A stretch of DNA of 39,068 bases from Bacteroidales bacterium (GCA_012840785.1 DUVZ01000271.1:1-39068), one strand, 5' to 3'. Counted from the first letter of the stretch, positions 16,736-27,498 are shown. Notes: generated by a model not told the origin, from the sequence alone. Numbers and translations: made by a program.

Positions 16736-17548
16736 GTGATTAAAAAATTATACAAAAAGATAAGGGCTATTCCTAGAAAAGGGAAGGAGCCCTATCTTAC
16801 ATTTTACAAGATAGTAGGATTTTATCCTCACGATATATCTCTATACCAACAAGCAGTAGCACACAAGTCTTCTTCAATAAAATTAAACAACGGTAAGTGG
16901 GTAAATAATGAGCGCCTGGAGTTTTTGGGCGACGCTATTCTAGATGCTATCATTGCTGATATATTGTACAAGGAGTTTGAAAACAAGAAAGAGGGTTTTC
17001 TTACCAATATGCGTTCGCGTATTGTACAGCGAGAGACAATGAATAAATTGGCTGCAGAGCTGGGATTGGAGGACCTCTTGGTTACATCTACGCGCAATGT
17101 AGCCCACAACACCAATATGTATGGAGATGCCTTAGAGGCTCTTATAGGGGCTATCTACCTTGATCAAGGATATAGAGTGGCAAAGAAATTTGTTTTTAAT
17201 ACACTTATCGAGAAGCATCTCGATTTTGAAGGCGTTGTAAAAACTGAAATTGATTTTAAATCGAGGCTGATAGAGTGGGGGCAAAAATATAAACTTGAAG
17301 TAAGATTTGATCTTGTTGACTCTTATCATGATTCTAAACATAATCCAATTTTTCATTCTCGTGTATTTGTAGCTGATGTTGAATGTGGTGATGGTGTCGG
17401 TTATTCTAAAAAAGAATCGCACCAGAAAGCATCAGAAAAAGCTTTAAAGAAGATTGATGAAGATATTGAGTTTCAAAATAAATTGTTGAATAGTGATACG
17501 GACGATAAGATAGAAGATATTAATACAGTAAGTAGTGAAACAGTTTGA
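16736..17548 (+). CDS. rnc: Ribonuclease III (GTG start likely)
   Basis: NERLEFLGDAILDAIIADILY; GDALEALIGAIYLDQGY; C-terminal dsRBD. Conserved acpP-fabF-rnc order. Confidence 0.95.
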   Translation: MIKKLYKKIRAIPRKGKEPYLTFYKIVGFYPHDISLYQQAVAHKSSSIKLNNGKWVNNERLEFLGDAILDAIIADILYKEFENKKEGFLTNMRSRIVQRETMNKLAAELGLEDLLVTSTRNVAHNTNMYGDALEALIGAIYLDQGYRVAKKFVFNTLIEKHLDFEGVVKTEIDFKSRLIEWGQKYKLEVRFDLVDSYHDSKHNPIFHSRVFVADVECGDGVGYSKKESHQKASEKALKKIDEDIEFQNKLLNSDTDDKIEDINTVSSETV

Positions 17549-17580
17549 ACATAAATGTAGATTGCTGTATTTCTGATATA

Positions 17581-17617
17581 TAAAAGCTCCTTTTCTAAAA
17601 AAAGAAAAGGAGCTTTT
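17581..17617. terminator. Bidirectional terminator between rnc and pfkA
   Basis: taaaagctccttttct...agaaaaggagctttta: 16-bp stem between convergent genes. Confidence 0.88.
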
Positions 17618-17658
17618 AATTTTTTATTAATGTAGCTGTAAGATTAATGTTATAGTTA

Positions 17659-18684
17659 TTAGTCGTTGCTTACACCAAATGAAATACCTATGCGTTTTCC
17701 TTGAACAATCAAGTTGTTGTCGGGCGTAACCAATCTAAGTTTACCAGCCACTTCAGAAAGAGGAACATCGCTAATACCTCTTCCTTTTACAGATACCATT
17801 CTTCCGAACTTACCCTCATGAATAAGCTGAGTAGCATGGCCTCCTAATTCTGTACCCAATGTTCTGTCGAATGGAGAGGGTGAACCTCCTCTTTGAACAT
17901 ACCCTAATACGGTTTCGCGTGTTTCGATACCTGTCTCTTTTTCAATGTGGTGTGCAAAGAAACTTGCTGGTCGCATTTTGCTACCATGAATTTCTATTCC
18001 TTCTGCAACTGCTACAATTGAGTAGGGTTTACCCATTTCTAAACGCTCTTTTATTTTATCAATAATAACTTTCATGTTATACCCTAACTCTGGTAGAAGT
18101 ATTATATCAGCACCACCAGCCATACCACTATTAAGGGTAATCCATCCAGCATGGTGACCCATTAGCTCTATCACCATTACTCGGCGATGAGAGCTTGCAG
18201 TTGAGTGTAACCTGTCAATAGCTTCAGTTGCAATACCCACTGCGGTATCAAAACCAAAAGTTATATCGGTACCATATATATCGTTATCTATTGTTTTTGG
18301 AAGTCCTATAACATTCAGACCCAATTCGGATAGCATCCAGGTTGTGCGCTGTGTTCCATTACCACCAATACAAACTAAGCAGTCGATTCCTAGATCTTTG
18401 TATGCTTTTATAATTATTTCACGATCTTCTTTGTTGGGAGAGTTTATTAACTTGCGAAAACTTTTTTCACGGGCTGTACCCAATATAGTTCCACCAAGAT
18501 TTAAGATACCCGAGAGAGAACGTTCTGTGAGAACCGAGGTGTCTTTGTTTATTATCCCCGAAAAGCCATTGTGAATACCAATCACTTCCATTCCGTAATG
18601 GTTAATAGCCGTTTTACCAACGCCTCTTATGGTTGCATTTATTCCAGGACAATCGCCACCCGATGTGAGAATACCTATTTTCAT
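17659..18684 (-). CDS. pfkA: ATP-dependent 6-phosphofructokinase
   Basis: IGILTSGGDCPGINATIRG; CIGGNGTQRT; PKTIDNDIYGTDITFGFDTA; ELMGHHAGWI; GYVQRGGSPSPFDR. Confidence 0.95.
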   Translation of the reverse strand: MKIGILTSGGDCPGINATIRGVGKTAINHYGMEVIGIHNGFSGIINKDTSVLTERSLSGILNLGGTILGTAREKSFRKLINSPNKEDREIIIKAYKDLGIDCLVCIGGNGTQRTTWMLSELGLNVIGLPKTIDNDIYGTDITFGFDTAVGIATEAIDRLHSTASSHRRVMVIELMGHHAGWITLNSGMAGGADIILLPELGYNMKVIIDKIKERLEMGKPYSIVAVAEGIEIHGSKMRPASFFAHHIEKETGIETRETVLGYVQRGGSPSPFDRTLGTELGGHATQLIHEGKFGRMVSVKGRGISDVPLSEVAGKLRLVTPDNNLIVQGKRIGISFGVSND

Positions 18685-18796
18685 ATGATTTTGTTTTAAA
18701 GGTTACTTATATATACAAAGAAAGTAAAAAAACTGCTTATATGAAAGCTTTTCAAGGCTTTTGATAGTATTTTGTCTCTATTTCAGGGTGATTGTG

Positions 18797-19927
18797 TCAC
18801 TTAGACAAACGGGTGTATATTAGCTTAGCAGCTTTTTCTGATGCATTCTCTTTTCCTAAGATATCTTGAATCAGTTGGTATTCATCTAACATTTTCTGAC
18901 GATACTTAGAATCGAAGAGTAGTTTTTCTGTTTCATCGTGAATGCTCTCTACAGAAAAAAACTTTGCAAATAGCTCTTTCACTACCTCTTTATTAGCAAT
19001 TAGATTTACTAAAGAGATATAGGGGGTGTGAAGTATATTTTTAAATGCCCAATAGGAAAGTTTAGGTACTGGGGTTTTGTAACACACTACTTGTGGTACA
19101 TTTAGTAACGCAGCCTCTAAGGTAGCTGTGCCAGATGTAACTAAAGCAGCATTTGCTTGGGCAAGTATATTGTAGGTTTGACCAAATATTAATGATGCAT
19201 TTTTTTGAGGTATAAATTCGTCATATAAACTCTCTTCAATACCAGGAGCTCCTGCTATAACTATTTGATGGCTTTTGAACATCTCTATTGCTTTAAGCAT
19301 TGAGGGTAAATTATCTTCAATCTCCTGTTTTCTGCTACCAGCTAATATTGCAATAATGGGTTTATCTTCAAGTTTGTTTTTTTCGATAAACTCTTGGAAT
19401 GTTTGATTGCTATCTTTTCTATTTACTATTGCATCCACTGTGGGATTTCCTACATAGTTGACAGGATAATTATGCTTTTTGTAAAAGTCAACTTCAAAAG
19501 GTAGTATAGATAGCATTTGATCTACATACTTCTTAAACGATTTAATACGATATTCTTTCCAAGCCCAAATCTTTGGAGATATGTAATATATAGCAGGGAT
19601 TGAGGTGTTTAGCTTAAGGTATTTAGCTATCTTTAAATTGAATCCAGGATAGTCGACTAAGATTACTACGTCGGGTGAAAACTTTAGAATATCTTTTTTG
19701 CAAACTTCTAGGTTACGTAGTATTGTTCTAAGATTGAGCAATACAGGTATAAATCCCATAAAAGCAAGCTCTCTGTAATGCTTAACTAAAGTACCACCAA
19801 CTTGTTGCATTAGGTCGCCACCAAAGAAACGAAACTCAGCATTATCATCTTGTTCTTTTATTGCTTGCATTAGGTTCGAAGCATGTAAGTCGCCAGAGGC
19901 TTCACCTGCAATGAGATAATATTTCAT
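18797..19927 (-). CDS. lpxB: Lipid-A-disaccharide synthase
   Basis: YYLIAGEASGDLHASNLM; FFGGDLMQQVGG; DYPGFNLKIAKYLK; YYISPKIWAWKEYRIK; LAGSRKQEIEDNLP. Confidence 0.96.
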   Translation of the reverse strand: MKYYLIAGEASGDLHASNLMQAIKEQDDNAEFRFFGGDLMQQVGGTLVKHYRELAFMGFIPVLLNLRTILRNLEVCKKDILKFSPDVVILVDYPGFNLKIAKYLKLNTSIPAIYYISPKIWAWKEYRIKSFKKYVDQMLSILPFEVDFYKKHNYPVNYVGNPTVDAIVNRKDSNQTFQEFIEKNKLEDKPIIAILAGSRKQEIEDNLPSMLKAIEMFKSHQIVIAGAPGIEESLYDEFIPQKNASLIFGQTYNILAQANAALVTSGTATLEAALLNVPQVVCYKTPVPKLSYWAFKNILHTPYISLVNLIANKEVVKELFAKFFSVESIHDETEKLLFDSKYRQKMLDEYQLIQDILGKENASEKAAKLIYTRLSK

Positions 19928-19971
19928 GTGTATAATCTGTTTTGATGCAACGTTAATATTTAGATATGACT

Positions 19972-20751
19972 TTATCTAGTTACAACCTCTTTTTCCCAAT
20001 GTTTTAGTTGATCTATTAGTTCATAGTGAGTCATGTCAACTTTAACTGGAACTACCGATGCGTATCCATTTGCAAGAGCCCACTCATCGCTTGTTTTGTT
20101 CTCTTTTTCCCAATTATCAAAAAAACCAGACATCCAAAATATGTCATTTTGCATAGCATCTTTAGAAGCCTAGAACTCATTTGTCCATTTTCCTTTTGTT
20201 TGAGATGCAATCAGAACACCTTTAACATCGCCTTTTGGGACATTTACGTTTAAGCAAATACCTTTAGGTAGGTCTTCTTTCCAAATTCTTTGTGCAATTT
20301 GTGAGGCAATTATTCCGCTTTGAGAGAAGTCAGCATTTGGGTCAAAATCGCATAAAGACATTCCTACCGAGGGAATTCCATGTATACAGCCTTCAATGGC
20401 AGCTCCCATAGTTCCAGAATATATTACACTAATAGCAGCATTCGACCCATGATTTATTCCAGAGAATATCATATCAGGTTCTCGCTCTAGAACACTCATT
20501 GCTAGTTTTACGCAGTCAACAGGAGTTCCGTTACAAATATATGTTGTAACATTCTCCTCCTTTTTGTATAAAAAGTATCGAAGTGGATTGATTGATGTAA
20601 TTGCACTTGACATACCCGAGTGGGGTTGGTCTGGTGCAAACACTATAATATCTGCTATATCTTTTAAATATTTGGTAAGAGTTTTTATTCCTTTTGCTCT
20701 GTATCCATCATCGTTTGTAATAAGAATGAGAGGTCTTTTATTTTCGTTCAT
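19972..20751 (-). pseudogene. surE: SurE 5'/3'-nucleotidase interrupted by an in-frame TAG codon at 20170-20172
   Basis: N-part [49 protein letters not shown], ending [10 protein letters not shown]. Same frame resumes ASKDAMQNDIFWMSGFFDNWEKENKTSDEWALANGYASVVPVKVDMTHYELIDQLKHW, a SurE C-terminus. Confidence 0.88.
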
Positions 20752-20930
20752 GTTTTTTTCATTTTTCAGTTTGTGCAAAAATACTAATTTATAGTCATCT
20801 ATCTTTATCTATAAATGTTATATAATGGTTAAATCAAAATAAATGGTGCTGTTTAAACATTAAAATTGGAATTGCATTAAATAAAAAATTGTACCTTTAT
20901 TGTAAATAAATAATTTAAATAAAATTTGAA

Positions 20931-22565
20931 ATGAAAAAAACAAATGTCTTTTTACTGTTTATCTTTTTCGCAACTATTGCTTTTGGAAAAGAGGTAAGGC
21001 CTGTGAAAAATGTAATTCTTATGATTCCCGATGGAACATCTATAGGCGTTTATTCATCTGCGCGCTGGTATAAAGTATACAATAATATGGGTGATGCTTT
21101 AAATGTTGACCCTTACTTTACAGGCACAGTTTCTACTTTTTCCTCCAATGCACCTATAGGCGATTCGGCTCCTACAACTTCTTGTTATATGACTGGTATA
21201 CCTGCACGTTCTGGAAATGTATCGATATACCCAGTGCAAGATCCCGAAAATGATTTATATCAAATCGACCCAACAATGGCTTATCAGCCATTAGTTACCA
21301 TACTTGAAGCTTCGAGAATAGAAAAAAATAGAGCTACAGGGCTAGTTGTTACCTGTGAGTTTCCCCATGCAACTCCTGCAGATTGTGCAGCACACCATTA
21401 TAATCGAGGTAATTATAATGCTCTTGCTCCTCAAATGGTATATCAAAATTTAGATGTGATGTTTGGTGGTGGTAACCGTATTTTAACTGACGACATTAAA
21501 CAGCATTTTCAAAATAATGGTACTACGCTTATTCAGGATGATAGAAACGCTATGCTAAATTATAATAGCGATAATCCTGTTTGGGCACTTTTCCATGATA
21601 GAGCCCTACCATACGATATTGATCGTGATCCTGAGTTCACACCTTCATTAGCAGAAATGACACAGAAAGCAATTGAAATTCTTTCTAAAAACGAAAACGG
21701 CTTTTTTTTAATGGTCGAAGGTAGTCAAGTGGATTGGGCAGCACACGGCAACGATCCTGTAGGAATAATTACAGAGTATCTAGCTTTTGATAAAGCTGTA
21801 GGCAAAGCAATTGAATTTGCTAAAGAAAATGGTGAGACTGCAGTAGTTATTTTATCTGATCATGGCAATAGTGGTATTACTATTGGTAAAGCTGAGTGTA
21901 AGGGGTATGATACACAAACTCTAGAAGAGTTGTTTGGAGAGGTATCAAAATATAAACTCACAGCATCAGGAATTGAGAAAAAGCTTATAGATGTTGAGCC
22001 TGAAGATATGAGGGATGAGTTTAAAAAACATACTGATATTGACCTTACTGATGAGCAGCTGCAAACCTTACTCTCATCAAGGAACTATAAAGAGGGCAAC
22101 TATATGGAAGTTGCAAACAGTCCGAATTTGACACATAACATTGTCAATATAATGAATTCGAGAATGTGCTTTGGTTTTACAACTGGTGGTCATACTGGTG
22201 AAGAGGTGTTGCTTGCAGCTTATCATCCTGATGGAGATGTACCAATGGGACATCTTAAAAATACAGAAATAAATGACTATCTATTCAAAGTGTCTGGCTT
22301 GGAGACTCCACTTCCTGAGTTAACCCAGCGAATTTTTGCGAAGCATTATGATGTATTTGAAGGTATGGAGTATATAATTGAAGATAAGGATGCAGATATC
22401 CCTGTACTTATTGTAGAAAATAAAAGCCAAACTTTGAGAATACCAGCTTTCTCCTCAGTAGCAACGCTAAACGGAAACTCTTTTGATATTGGCTCAGTAA
22501 CTGTTTATATTGATAAGAATGATACTTTTTATTTACCAAAGCATTTAGCTGAAAAATTAAAATAA
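20931..22565 (+). CDS. Alkaline phosphatase family protein, exported
   Basis: Signal peptide; VILMIPDGTSIGVYSSARWYK; GDSAPTTSCYMTG; EGSQVDWAAHGND; VVILSDHGNSG; TGGHTGEEV. Confidence 0.93.
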   Translation: MKKTNVFLLFIFFATIAFGKEVRPVKNVILMIPDGTSIGVYSSARWYKVYNNMGDALNVDPYFTGTVSTFSSNAPIGDSAPTTSCYMTGIPARSGNVSIYPVQDPENDLYQIDPTMAYQPLVTILEASRIEKNRATGLVVTCEFPHATPADCAAHHYNRGNYNALAPQMVYQNLDVMFGGGNRILTDDIKQHFQNNGTTLIQDDRNAMLNYNSDNPVWALFHDRALPYDIDRDPEFTPSLAEMTQKAIEILSKNENGFFLMVEGSQVDWAAHGNDPVGIITEYLAFDKAVGKAIEFAKENGETAVVILSDHGNSGITIGKAECKGYDTQTLEELFGEVSKYKLTASGIEKKLIDVEPEDMRDEFKKHTDIDLTDEQLQTLLSSRNYKEGNYMEVANSPNLTHNIVNIMNSRMCFGFTTGGHTGEEVLLAAYHPDGDVPMGHLKNTEINDYLFKVSGLETPLPELTQRIFAKHYDVFEGMEYIIEDKDADIPVLIVENKSQTLRIPAFSSVATLNGNSFDIGSVTVYIDKNDTFYLPKHLAEKLK

Positions 22566-22587
22566 ACGCCACGATAAATTATAATAA

Positions 22588-22615
22588 GGAAAAGCCCACT
22601 TAGTTGGGCTTTTTT
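22588..22615. terminator. Bidirectional terminator between alkaline phosphatase and DUF4251 genes
   Basis: aaaagcccacttagttgggcttttttc hairpin plus T run. Confidence 0.85.
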
Positions 22616-22626
22616 CATTTCTTTGT

Positions 22627-23124
22627 TTATCTTTCTTCTATCGATCCTTGAAAAGAAATTGATTGTCTATCATGATCTATTACATCTAATCGTGCTGTGG
22701 CATTGTTCCACAAATGAAAATAGAGTGTAAAGGGACGAGATGTGTCTTTTGTTTGAATTGTAACGTGCCATTCACCATGCTTTTTTCCTGTTTGAACATT
22801 TGATTCAAAGTTGGTGCTCTCAAACTTTATTCCCCCTTCGCTTGAATCCATAGGTGCTCTATAGGCTCTTCCGAAGTAGGGTAAATAGGCTTTAATAGTA
22901 TCGGGAGCGACAATGACATCGTATGAAGAGGTTAAATGAATTGGTTGGTAACCTTGTGGATAAGCATAGTTGGCAACAAACTTGAAGTCGAGATTCTCAA
23001 TTTGTTCGTCTATGAGTCTTGCTTTTTCAGCTTTCTCTGCTGCAGTTTGACTTGTTGCACAACCCATCAAAAGTATGCTTAGTGCGAATAGGGTGAGAAA
23101 AGTAAATAGTTTATTGTATTTCAT
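22627..23124 (-). CDS. DUF4251-domain lipoprotein
   Basis: Lipobox LLMGCATS; SYDVIVAPDTIKAYLPYFGRAYRAP...GGIKFES typical of DUF4251. Confidence 0.82.
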   Translation of the reverse strand: MKYNKLFTFLTLFALSILLMGCATSQTAAEKAEKARLIDEQIENLDFKFVANYAYPQGYQPIHLTSSYDVIVAPDTIKAYLPYFGRAYRAPMDSSEGGIKFESTNFESNVQTGKKHGEWHVTIQTKDTSRPFTLYFHLWNNATARLDVIDHDRQSISFQGSIEER

Positions 23125-23206
23125 GTGTGCCTCCGTTTTTAAGAAGTTTGTAAATGCTTGGTTGTCTAATAACTAAACAACTGAGCCATCATTTTGTTAA
23201 CTCGCT

Positions 23207-24220
23207 TTATAAAAACTGAAGAGGATTGCCAATTAGATAATTGACGTAAAGCATGATTAAACTGATGAACACTAGAATAAATAGATATACGCCACCTTTT
23301 TTATTGACATGTGAAAAATAGTGTGCTACAATAAAAGAGAGCATAATAATAATTTGATAGATAAAGAAAAATGTTTGTTGCCAATAAAAAAAATGAAGAG
23401 TAATACTTCCAATTGCAATTAAGATTATAAATGAGAGGGTTTTTTGAGTTATTACCCTTTCACGGCTGAAAACTTTTATATCTAAGACTATCAAAATAAT
23501 TGTAAAGAGAGCTAGTAAGGCAATACCGCTCCACTGTATAGCTGTGTATAGGGGTGGTATAAGGTTTGCCTTGCTTAAATTCATAAATGTGATCCAGAAT
23601 GAGTCGATATTATCGAGCAGAAAATAAAACCCAGCAACATTCCATAAAACTAGTAAAACTCCTAATAAAAAAGCTGCAAATGATTTTATTTTGAATCCAT
23701 GCATAGATTTTTCTCCATACCACCAAAGAGGCACGAAAAGTAATGTAAACACTTGAAATGTTGCTGCAATAGCAATTAATATACCCGATTTGAAGGCAAA
23801 GACACGTGGAGCATGATGTTGATATGACTCTATTAGCGGAATGAGTGATAGGAGTATGAAAATAGTGCTTATATAATTGGGCGACATACGTAGAAAAACT
23901 GGATGAGTGCTTAGCAAAAAAAGTACTATTGCAAAGGGTAGCGAGGTTCTAAAACGCATTAATGTGAAGCTTGTATTGATATACGAAAATACAGATGCTA
24001 TAATAAATATTGATAGTGTGCTTGCGGCTAATGAGAGCCAATCGTTAGAAAATACTGGAGAAATAATTTGCCACACAAAGCTTGTTTGATAATCATGCTG
24101 TTTAATACCAACGGATAAGAATAATCCGAGGCGCATGCTTATAGCAATTAGTGTAAAAAGGATTGGAGTGAAACGCGATTCCACTAAATTACTTCTAAAT
24201 CTTCGTGATGTTATATGCAT
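23207..24220 (-). CDS. Polytopic membrane protein, DUF6427-like
   Basis: About ten hydrophobic segments; single ORF between purD and the DUF4251 gene. Family recognition is tentative. Confidence 0.7.
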   Translation of the reverse strand: MHITSRRFRSNLVESRFTPILFTLIAISMRLGLFLSVGIKQHDYQTSFVWQIISPVFSNDWLSLAASTLSIFIIASVFSYINTSFTLMRFRTSLPFAIVLFLLSTHPVFLRMSPNYISTIFILLSLIPLIESYQHHAPRVFAFKSGILIAIAATFQVFTLLFVPLWWYGEKSMHGFKIKSFAAFLLGVLLVLWNVAGFYFLLDNIDSFWITFMNLSKANLIPPLYTAIQWSGIALLALFTIILIVLDIKVFSRERVITQKTLSFIILIAIGSITLHFFYWQQTFFFIYQIIIMLSFIVAHYFSHVNKKGGVYLFILVFISLIMLYVNYLIGNPLQFL

Positions 24221-24316
24221 TACACTATACCTTTTTACTCGAAAAAAGACACTACACTTTACGCTCTCTTATCACATTGTACGACAAAAGGGTATCCGAG
24301 TAGGGTTTGCCTGTAT

Positions 24317-25594
24317 TTAATCTGTTAAGATGTCGAAACCAATATCTTTTCTATAATATTTTTTTTCGAAATTAATTGACTCTGCTATTTCAAATGATTT
24401 GTCTAAAGCCTCTTGTTTGGTTTCTCCCAAAGAGGTGAGAGCTAGTACACGACCACCTGTTGTGTATATAGTTCCCTCTTTGTTGATGGTTCCTGCATGA
24501 AAAACTAAAGTCTCTTTAACGTTGTCTAAGCCTTCAATCTTCTTGTTTTTTTCATACTCTTCGGGGTATCCTCCCGATACTAGCATAACAGTTGCAGCAC
24601 AACGGTTATCTATTGTAATCTCTTTTTCACTTAAGTTGCCATTGGCTACACCTTCAAGAAGATCTACTAAGTCAGACTTGATACGAGGTATAACAACCTC
24701 CGATTCTGGGTCACCCATTCTCACATTATACTCTATTACATAGGGCTCGTTGTTTACAGATATCAAACCTATAAAAATGAATCCTTTATAGTCAATATTC
24801 TCCTTAGTTAGTCCTTTGACAGTTGGCTCTATAACTTTTTCTATAACCCTTTTCATAAAAACATCGTTGGCAAAAGGGACAGGGGATAACGCTCCCATGC
24901 CACCAGTATTTAAACCAGTGTCACCTTCTCCAATTCGTTTGTAGTCTTTAGCAATTGGTAATATCTTGTATGACTTTCCGTCTGTTAATACAAAAATGGA
25001 GCATTCTACACCAGATAGAAACTCTTCTATAACCACTGTTTGACTAGATGCACCAAACATTCCGGATAGCATTTCATTTAAAACATTAATAGCATCGATA
25101 CGTTCGTTTAGTATTATTACTCCTTTTCCTGCAGCCAAACCGTCGGCTTTTAGCACATAGGGTGGTGAAAGTGTTTCTAGAAAGTCAAACCCTTCGTTAA
25201 TATTCTCTTTAGTAATGCTTTTATATTTTGCAGTAGGGATGTTGTGTCGTAACATGAATTCCTTTGCAAACCTTTTGCTACCTTCTAGTTGAGCTCCTTT
25301 TTTGGATGGTCCAATTACTGGTATGTTTTTCAACTCAGCATCTTCGTAAAAGAAATCGTAGATGCCTTTTACCAAGGGAATTTCGGGTCCAACAACAACC
25401 ATATCTATATGTTTTTCTAGAACAAATTGTTTGATGGCTGGGAAGTCAGTAGTTGCTATATCCACATTTTTGCCTTCTAAACCAGTTCCAGCATTGCCTG
25501 GAGCTATATATAGATTATTTGTTTTTTTACTTTGCTTTATTTTCCATGCTAAAGCATGTTCGCGACCTCCTGAGCCAAGTATCAGAATGTTCAT
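24317..25594 (-). CDS. purD: Phosphoribosylamine-glycine ligase
   Basis: [76 protein letters not shown]. Confidence 0.96.
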   Translation of the reverse strand: MNILILGSGGREHALAWKIKQSKKTNNLYIAPGNAGTGLEGKNVDIATTDFPAIKQFVLEKHIDMVVVGPEIPLVKGIYDFFYEDAELKNIPVIGPSKKGAQLEGSKRFAKEFMLRHNIPTAKYKSITKENINEGFDFLETLSPPYVLKADGLAAGKGVIILNERIDAINVLNEMLSGMFGASSQTVVIEEFLSGVECSIFVLTDGKSYKILPIAKDYKRIGEGDTGLNTGGMGALSPVPFANDVFMKRVIEKVIEPTVKGLTKENIDYKGFIFIGLISVNNEPYVIEYNVRMGDPESEVVIPRIKSDLVDLLEGVANGNLSEKEITIDNRCAATVMLVSGGYPEEYEKNKKIEGLDNVKETLVFHAGTINKEGTIYTTGGRVLALTSLGETKQEALDKSFEIAESINFEKKYYRKDIGFDILTD

Positions 25595-25719
25595 GAGTCT
25601 TATGGTTTAATTATTAATCATCAATAAAAGATATCGCAAAGCTACTAAAAAATCTCGAAATTGATTGTGTTGCCTACGTTCTTCATTAAATAAAAAGTAT
25701 CTTTGTCTGAAAACAATCT

Positions 25720-26676
25720 ATGATTATGAGTAAAAATAGAATAACAGAACTGTTTGGTATAGAATATCCCATAATACAAGGTGGGATGGTTTGGTGTAGT
25801 GGATGGCGTTTAGCCTCTGCAGTTAGCAATGCAGGTGGATTGGGGCTTATAGGTGCAGGTTCAATGTATCCAGAAGTGTTGCGTGAGCATATAGTGAAGT
25901 GCAAAGCTGCAACTGGTAAGCCTTTTGGAGTAAATGTACCATTGATGTATCCTCAAATTGATGAGATTATGCAAATAATAATAGAAGAGAGAGTACCAAT
26001 TGTGTTTACTTCTGCAGGCAATCCAAAACTATGGACCTCTAAACTTCAAAGCGAGGGCATTGTAGTAGCACATTTAGTTTCAAGCTCTAAGTTTGCACAA
26101 AAATCACAAGAGGCAGGTGTAGATGCTATTGTTGCAGAAGGATTTGAGGCTGGTGGTCATAATGGTAGAGAAGAGACAACAACGCTGTCTTTAATACCAC
26201 AGGTGCGCAGTTCTGTCGATTTGCCACTTATGGCAGCAGGAGGAATTGGCTGTGGAAGAAGTATGCTGGCAGCTTTTGCTTTAGGTGCAGAGGGTGTGCA
26301 GGTAGGAACTCGTTTTGCTTTAACGGATGAAAGCTCAGCAAGTGAACTGTTTAAACAACGTTGTGTGAATCTACCCGAAGGGGATACTATTCTTTCACTT
26401 AAAAAGGTGAGTCCTACTAGATTAATAAAAAATGAGTTTTACTACCAAATTCAAGAGCTAGAAGACAAAGGTGCTTCAGCTGAAGAAATAAGAGAACTGT
26501 TAGGCCGTGGTCGAACTCGCAAAGGGATTTTTGAAGGTGACTTGGTTGATGGTGAGTTGGAAATTGGGCAAATAGCATCTTCTATTCCCTCAATAATCTC
26601 TGCAGGACAGGTGGTTAAAGAGATGATAAGTGAGTTTAATGAAATTGCCGTTGATATGTGCAATATGAAATTTTGA
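25720..26676 (+). CDS. Nitronate monooxygenase / 2-nitropropane dioxygenase-like FMN protein
   Basis: YPIIQGGMVWCSGWRLASAVSNAGGLGLIGAG; VAEGFEAGGHNGRE; LMAAGGIGCGRSMLAAFALGAEGVQVGTRFALTDES. Confidence 0.92.
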   Translation: MIMSKNRITELFGIEYPIIQGGMVWCSGWRLASAVSNAGGLGLIGAGSMYPEVLREHIVKCKAATGKPFGVNVPLMYPQIDEIMQIIIEERVPIVFTSAGNPKLWTSKLQSEGIVVAHLVSSSKFAQKSQEAGVDAIVAEGFEAGGHNGREETTTLSLIPQVRSSVDLPLMAAGGIGCGRSMLAAFALGAEGVQVGTRFALTDESSASELFKQRCVNLPEGDTILSLKKVSPTRLIKNEFYYQIQELEDKGASAEEIRELLGRGRTRKGIFEGDLVDGELEIGQIASSIPSIISAGQVVKEMISEFNEIAVDMCNMKF

Positions 26677-26817
26677 TTTTTGTAAATCAACAATGGCTAT
26701 ATTTAACAGATTGAAGAATTTGTTTAAGTGAGGCTTTTATAAATATGAACTTCAAAAGTTTACTTTTTTATCTTAAATTGCACTATTTCATATTTAAAGT
26801 ATTACTTTTGTGTTGTG

Positions 26818-26834
26818 TTTTGCAAATTGCAAAA
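26818..26834. repeat. Palindrome TTTTGCAA-a-TTGCAAAA in the FKBP leader region
   Basis: Perfect 8-bp arms read directly, just downstream of TACTTTTG (26803-26810). Confidence 0.75.
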
Positions 26835-26913
26835 TAAGATGCCGATATATTTGATTGAAAAGCTAAACGATAATTAATTGCAGATTGCATCTGCTGTAAT
26901 ATAAAAAACAACA

Positions 26914-27498
26914 ATGAAGAATTTAAGTTACTCTCTAGGCATGAGTATGGCTACCCAACTTATGCAAACCGGATTAGAAAATCTTGATGTAGAAGCTTTT
27001 GTAAAAGCTTTTACTGAAATTATGAAAAACGAGAAGCCTTCCATGTCTTTGGAAGAGGCTTCAGAGCACATTCAAGCCTATTTTAGCGCAAAACAAAATG
27101 AAATGTTGAAAATAAATAAAGCAGAAGGTGAGAAGTTCTTAGCCGAAAATAAGAAAGAAGATAATGTTGTTGAACTGCCAAGTGGTTTGCAATATGAAAT
27201 TATAACAGAAGGCAAAGGTGATATACCCAAAGCAACAGATACTGTGGAGTGCCACTATCATGGAACTTTGATTGATGGAACTGTTTTTGATAGTTCGGTT
27301 CAACGTGGGCAGCCTGCTGTGTTTGGTGTAACACAAGTTATTAAAGGGTGGGTAGAAGCATTGCAACTAATGCCTGTTGGATCAAAATGGAAGCTTTTTG
27401 TACCTTCCGACATGGCTTATGGAGAGCAAGGAGCAGGTGATCTGATACAACCTAATACAACTCTTATCTTTGAAGTTGAATTATTGGGTATTCAGTAA
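26914..27498 (+). CDS. FKBP-type peptidyl-prolyl isomerase, no signal peptide
   Basis: N-terminal FKBP_N-like helical region; VECHYHGTLIDGTVFDSSVQRGQPAVFGVTQVIKGWVEALQLMPVGSKWKLFVPSDMAYGEQG. Confidence 0.95.
   Translation: MKNLSYSLGMSMATQLMQTGLENLDVEAFVKAFTEIMKNEKPSMSLEEASEHIQAYFSAKQNEMLKINKAEGEKFLAENKKEDNVVELPSGLQYEIITEGKGDIPKATDTVECHYHGTLIDGTVFDSSVQRGQPAVFGVTQVIKGWVEALQLMPVGSKWKLFVPSDMAYGEQGAGDLIQPNTTLIFEVELLGIQ

Noticed and set aside
15471-17548. fabF-rnc adjacency as unusual
   Set aside because: acpP-fabF-rnc is a common conserved bacterial gene order.
20170-20172. TAG stop in surE read as evidence for reassignment of UAG
   Set aside because: Other genes here end in TAG normally (for example fabF at 16731-16733). 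The tRNA with anticodon UAG is an ordinary Leu tRNA decoding CUA, not a suppressor.
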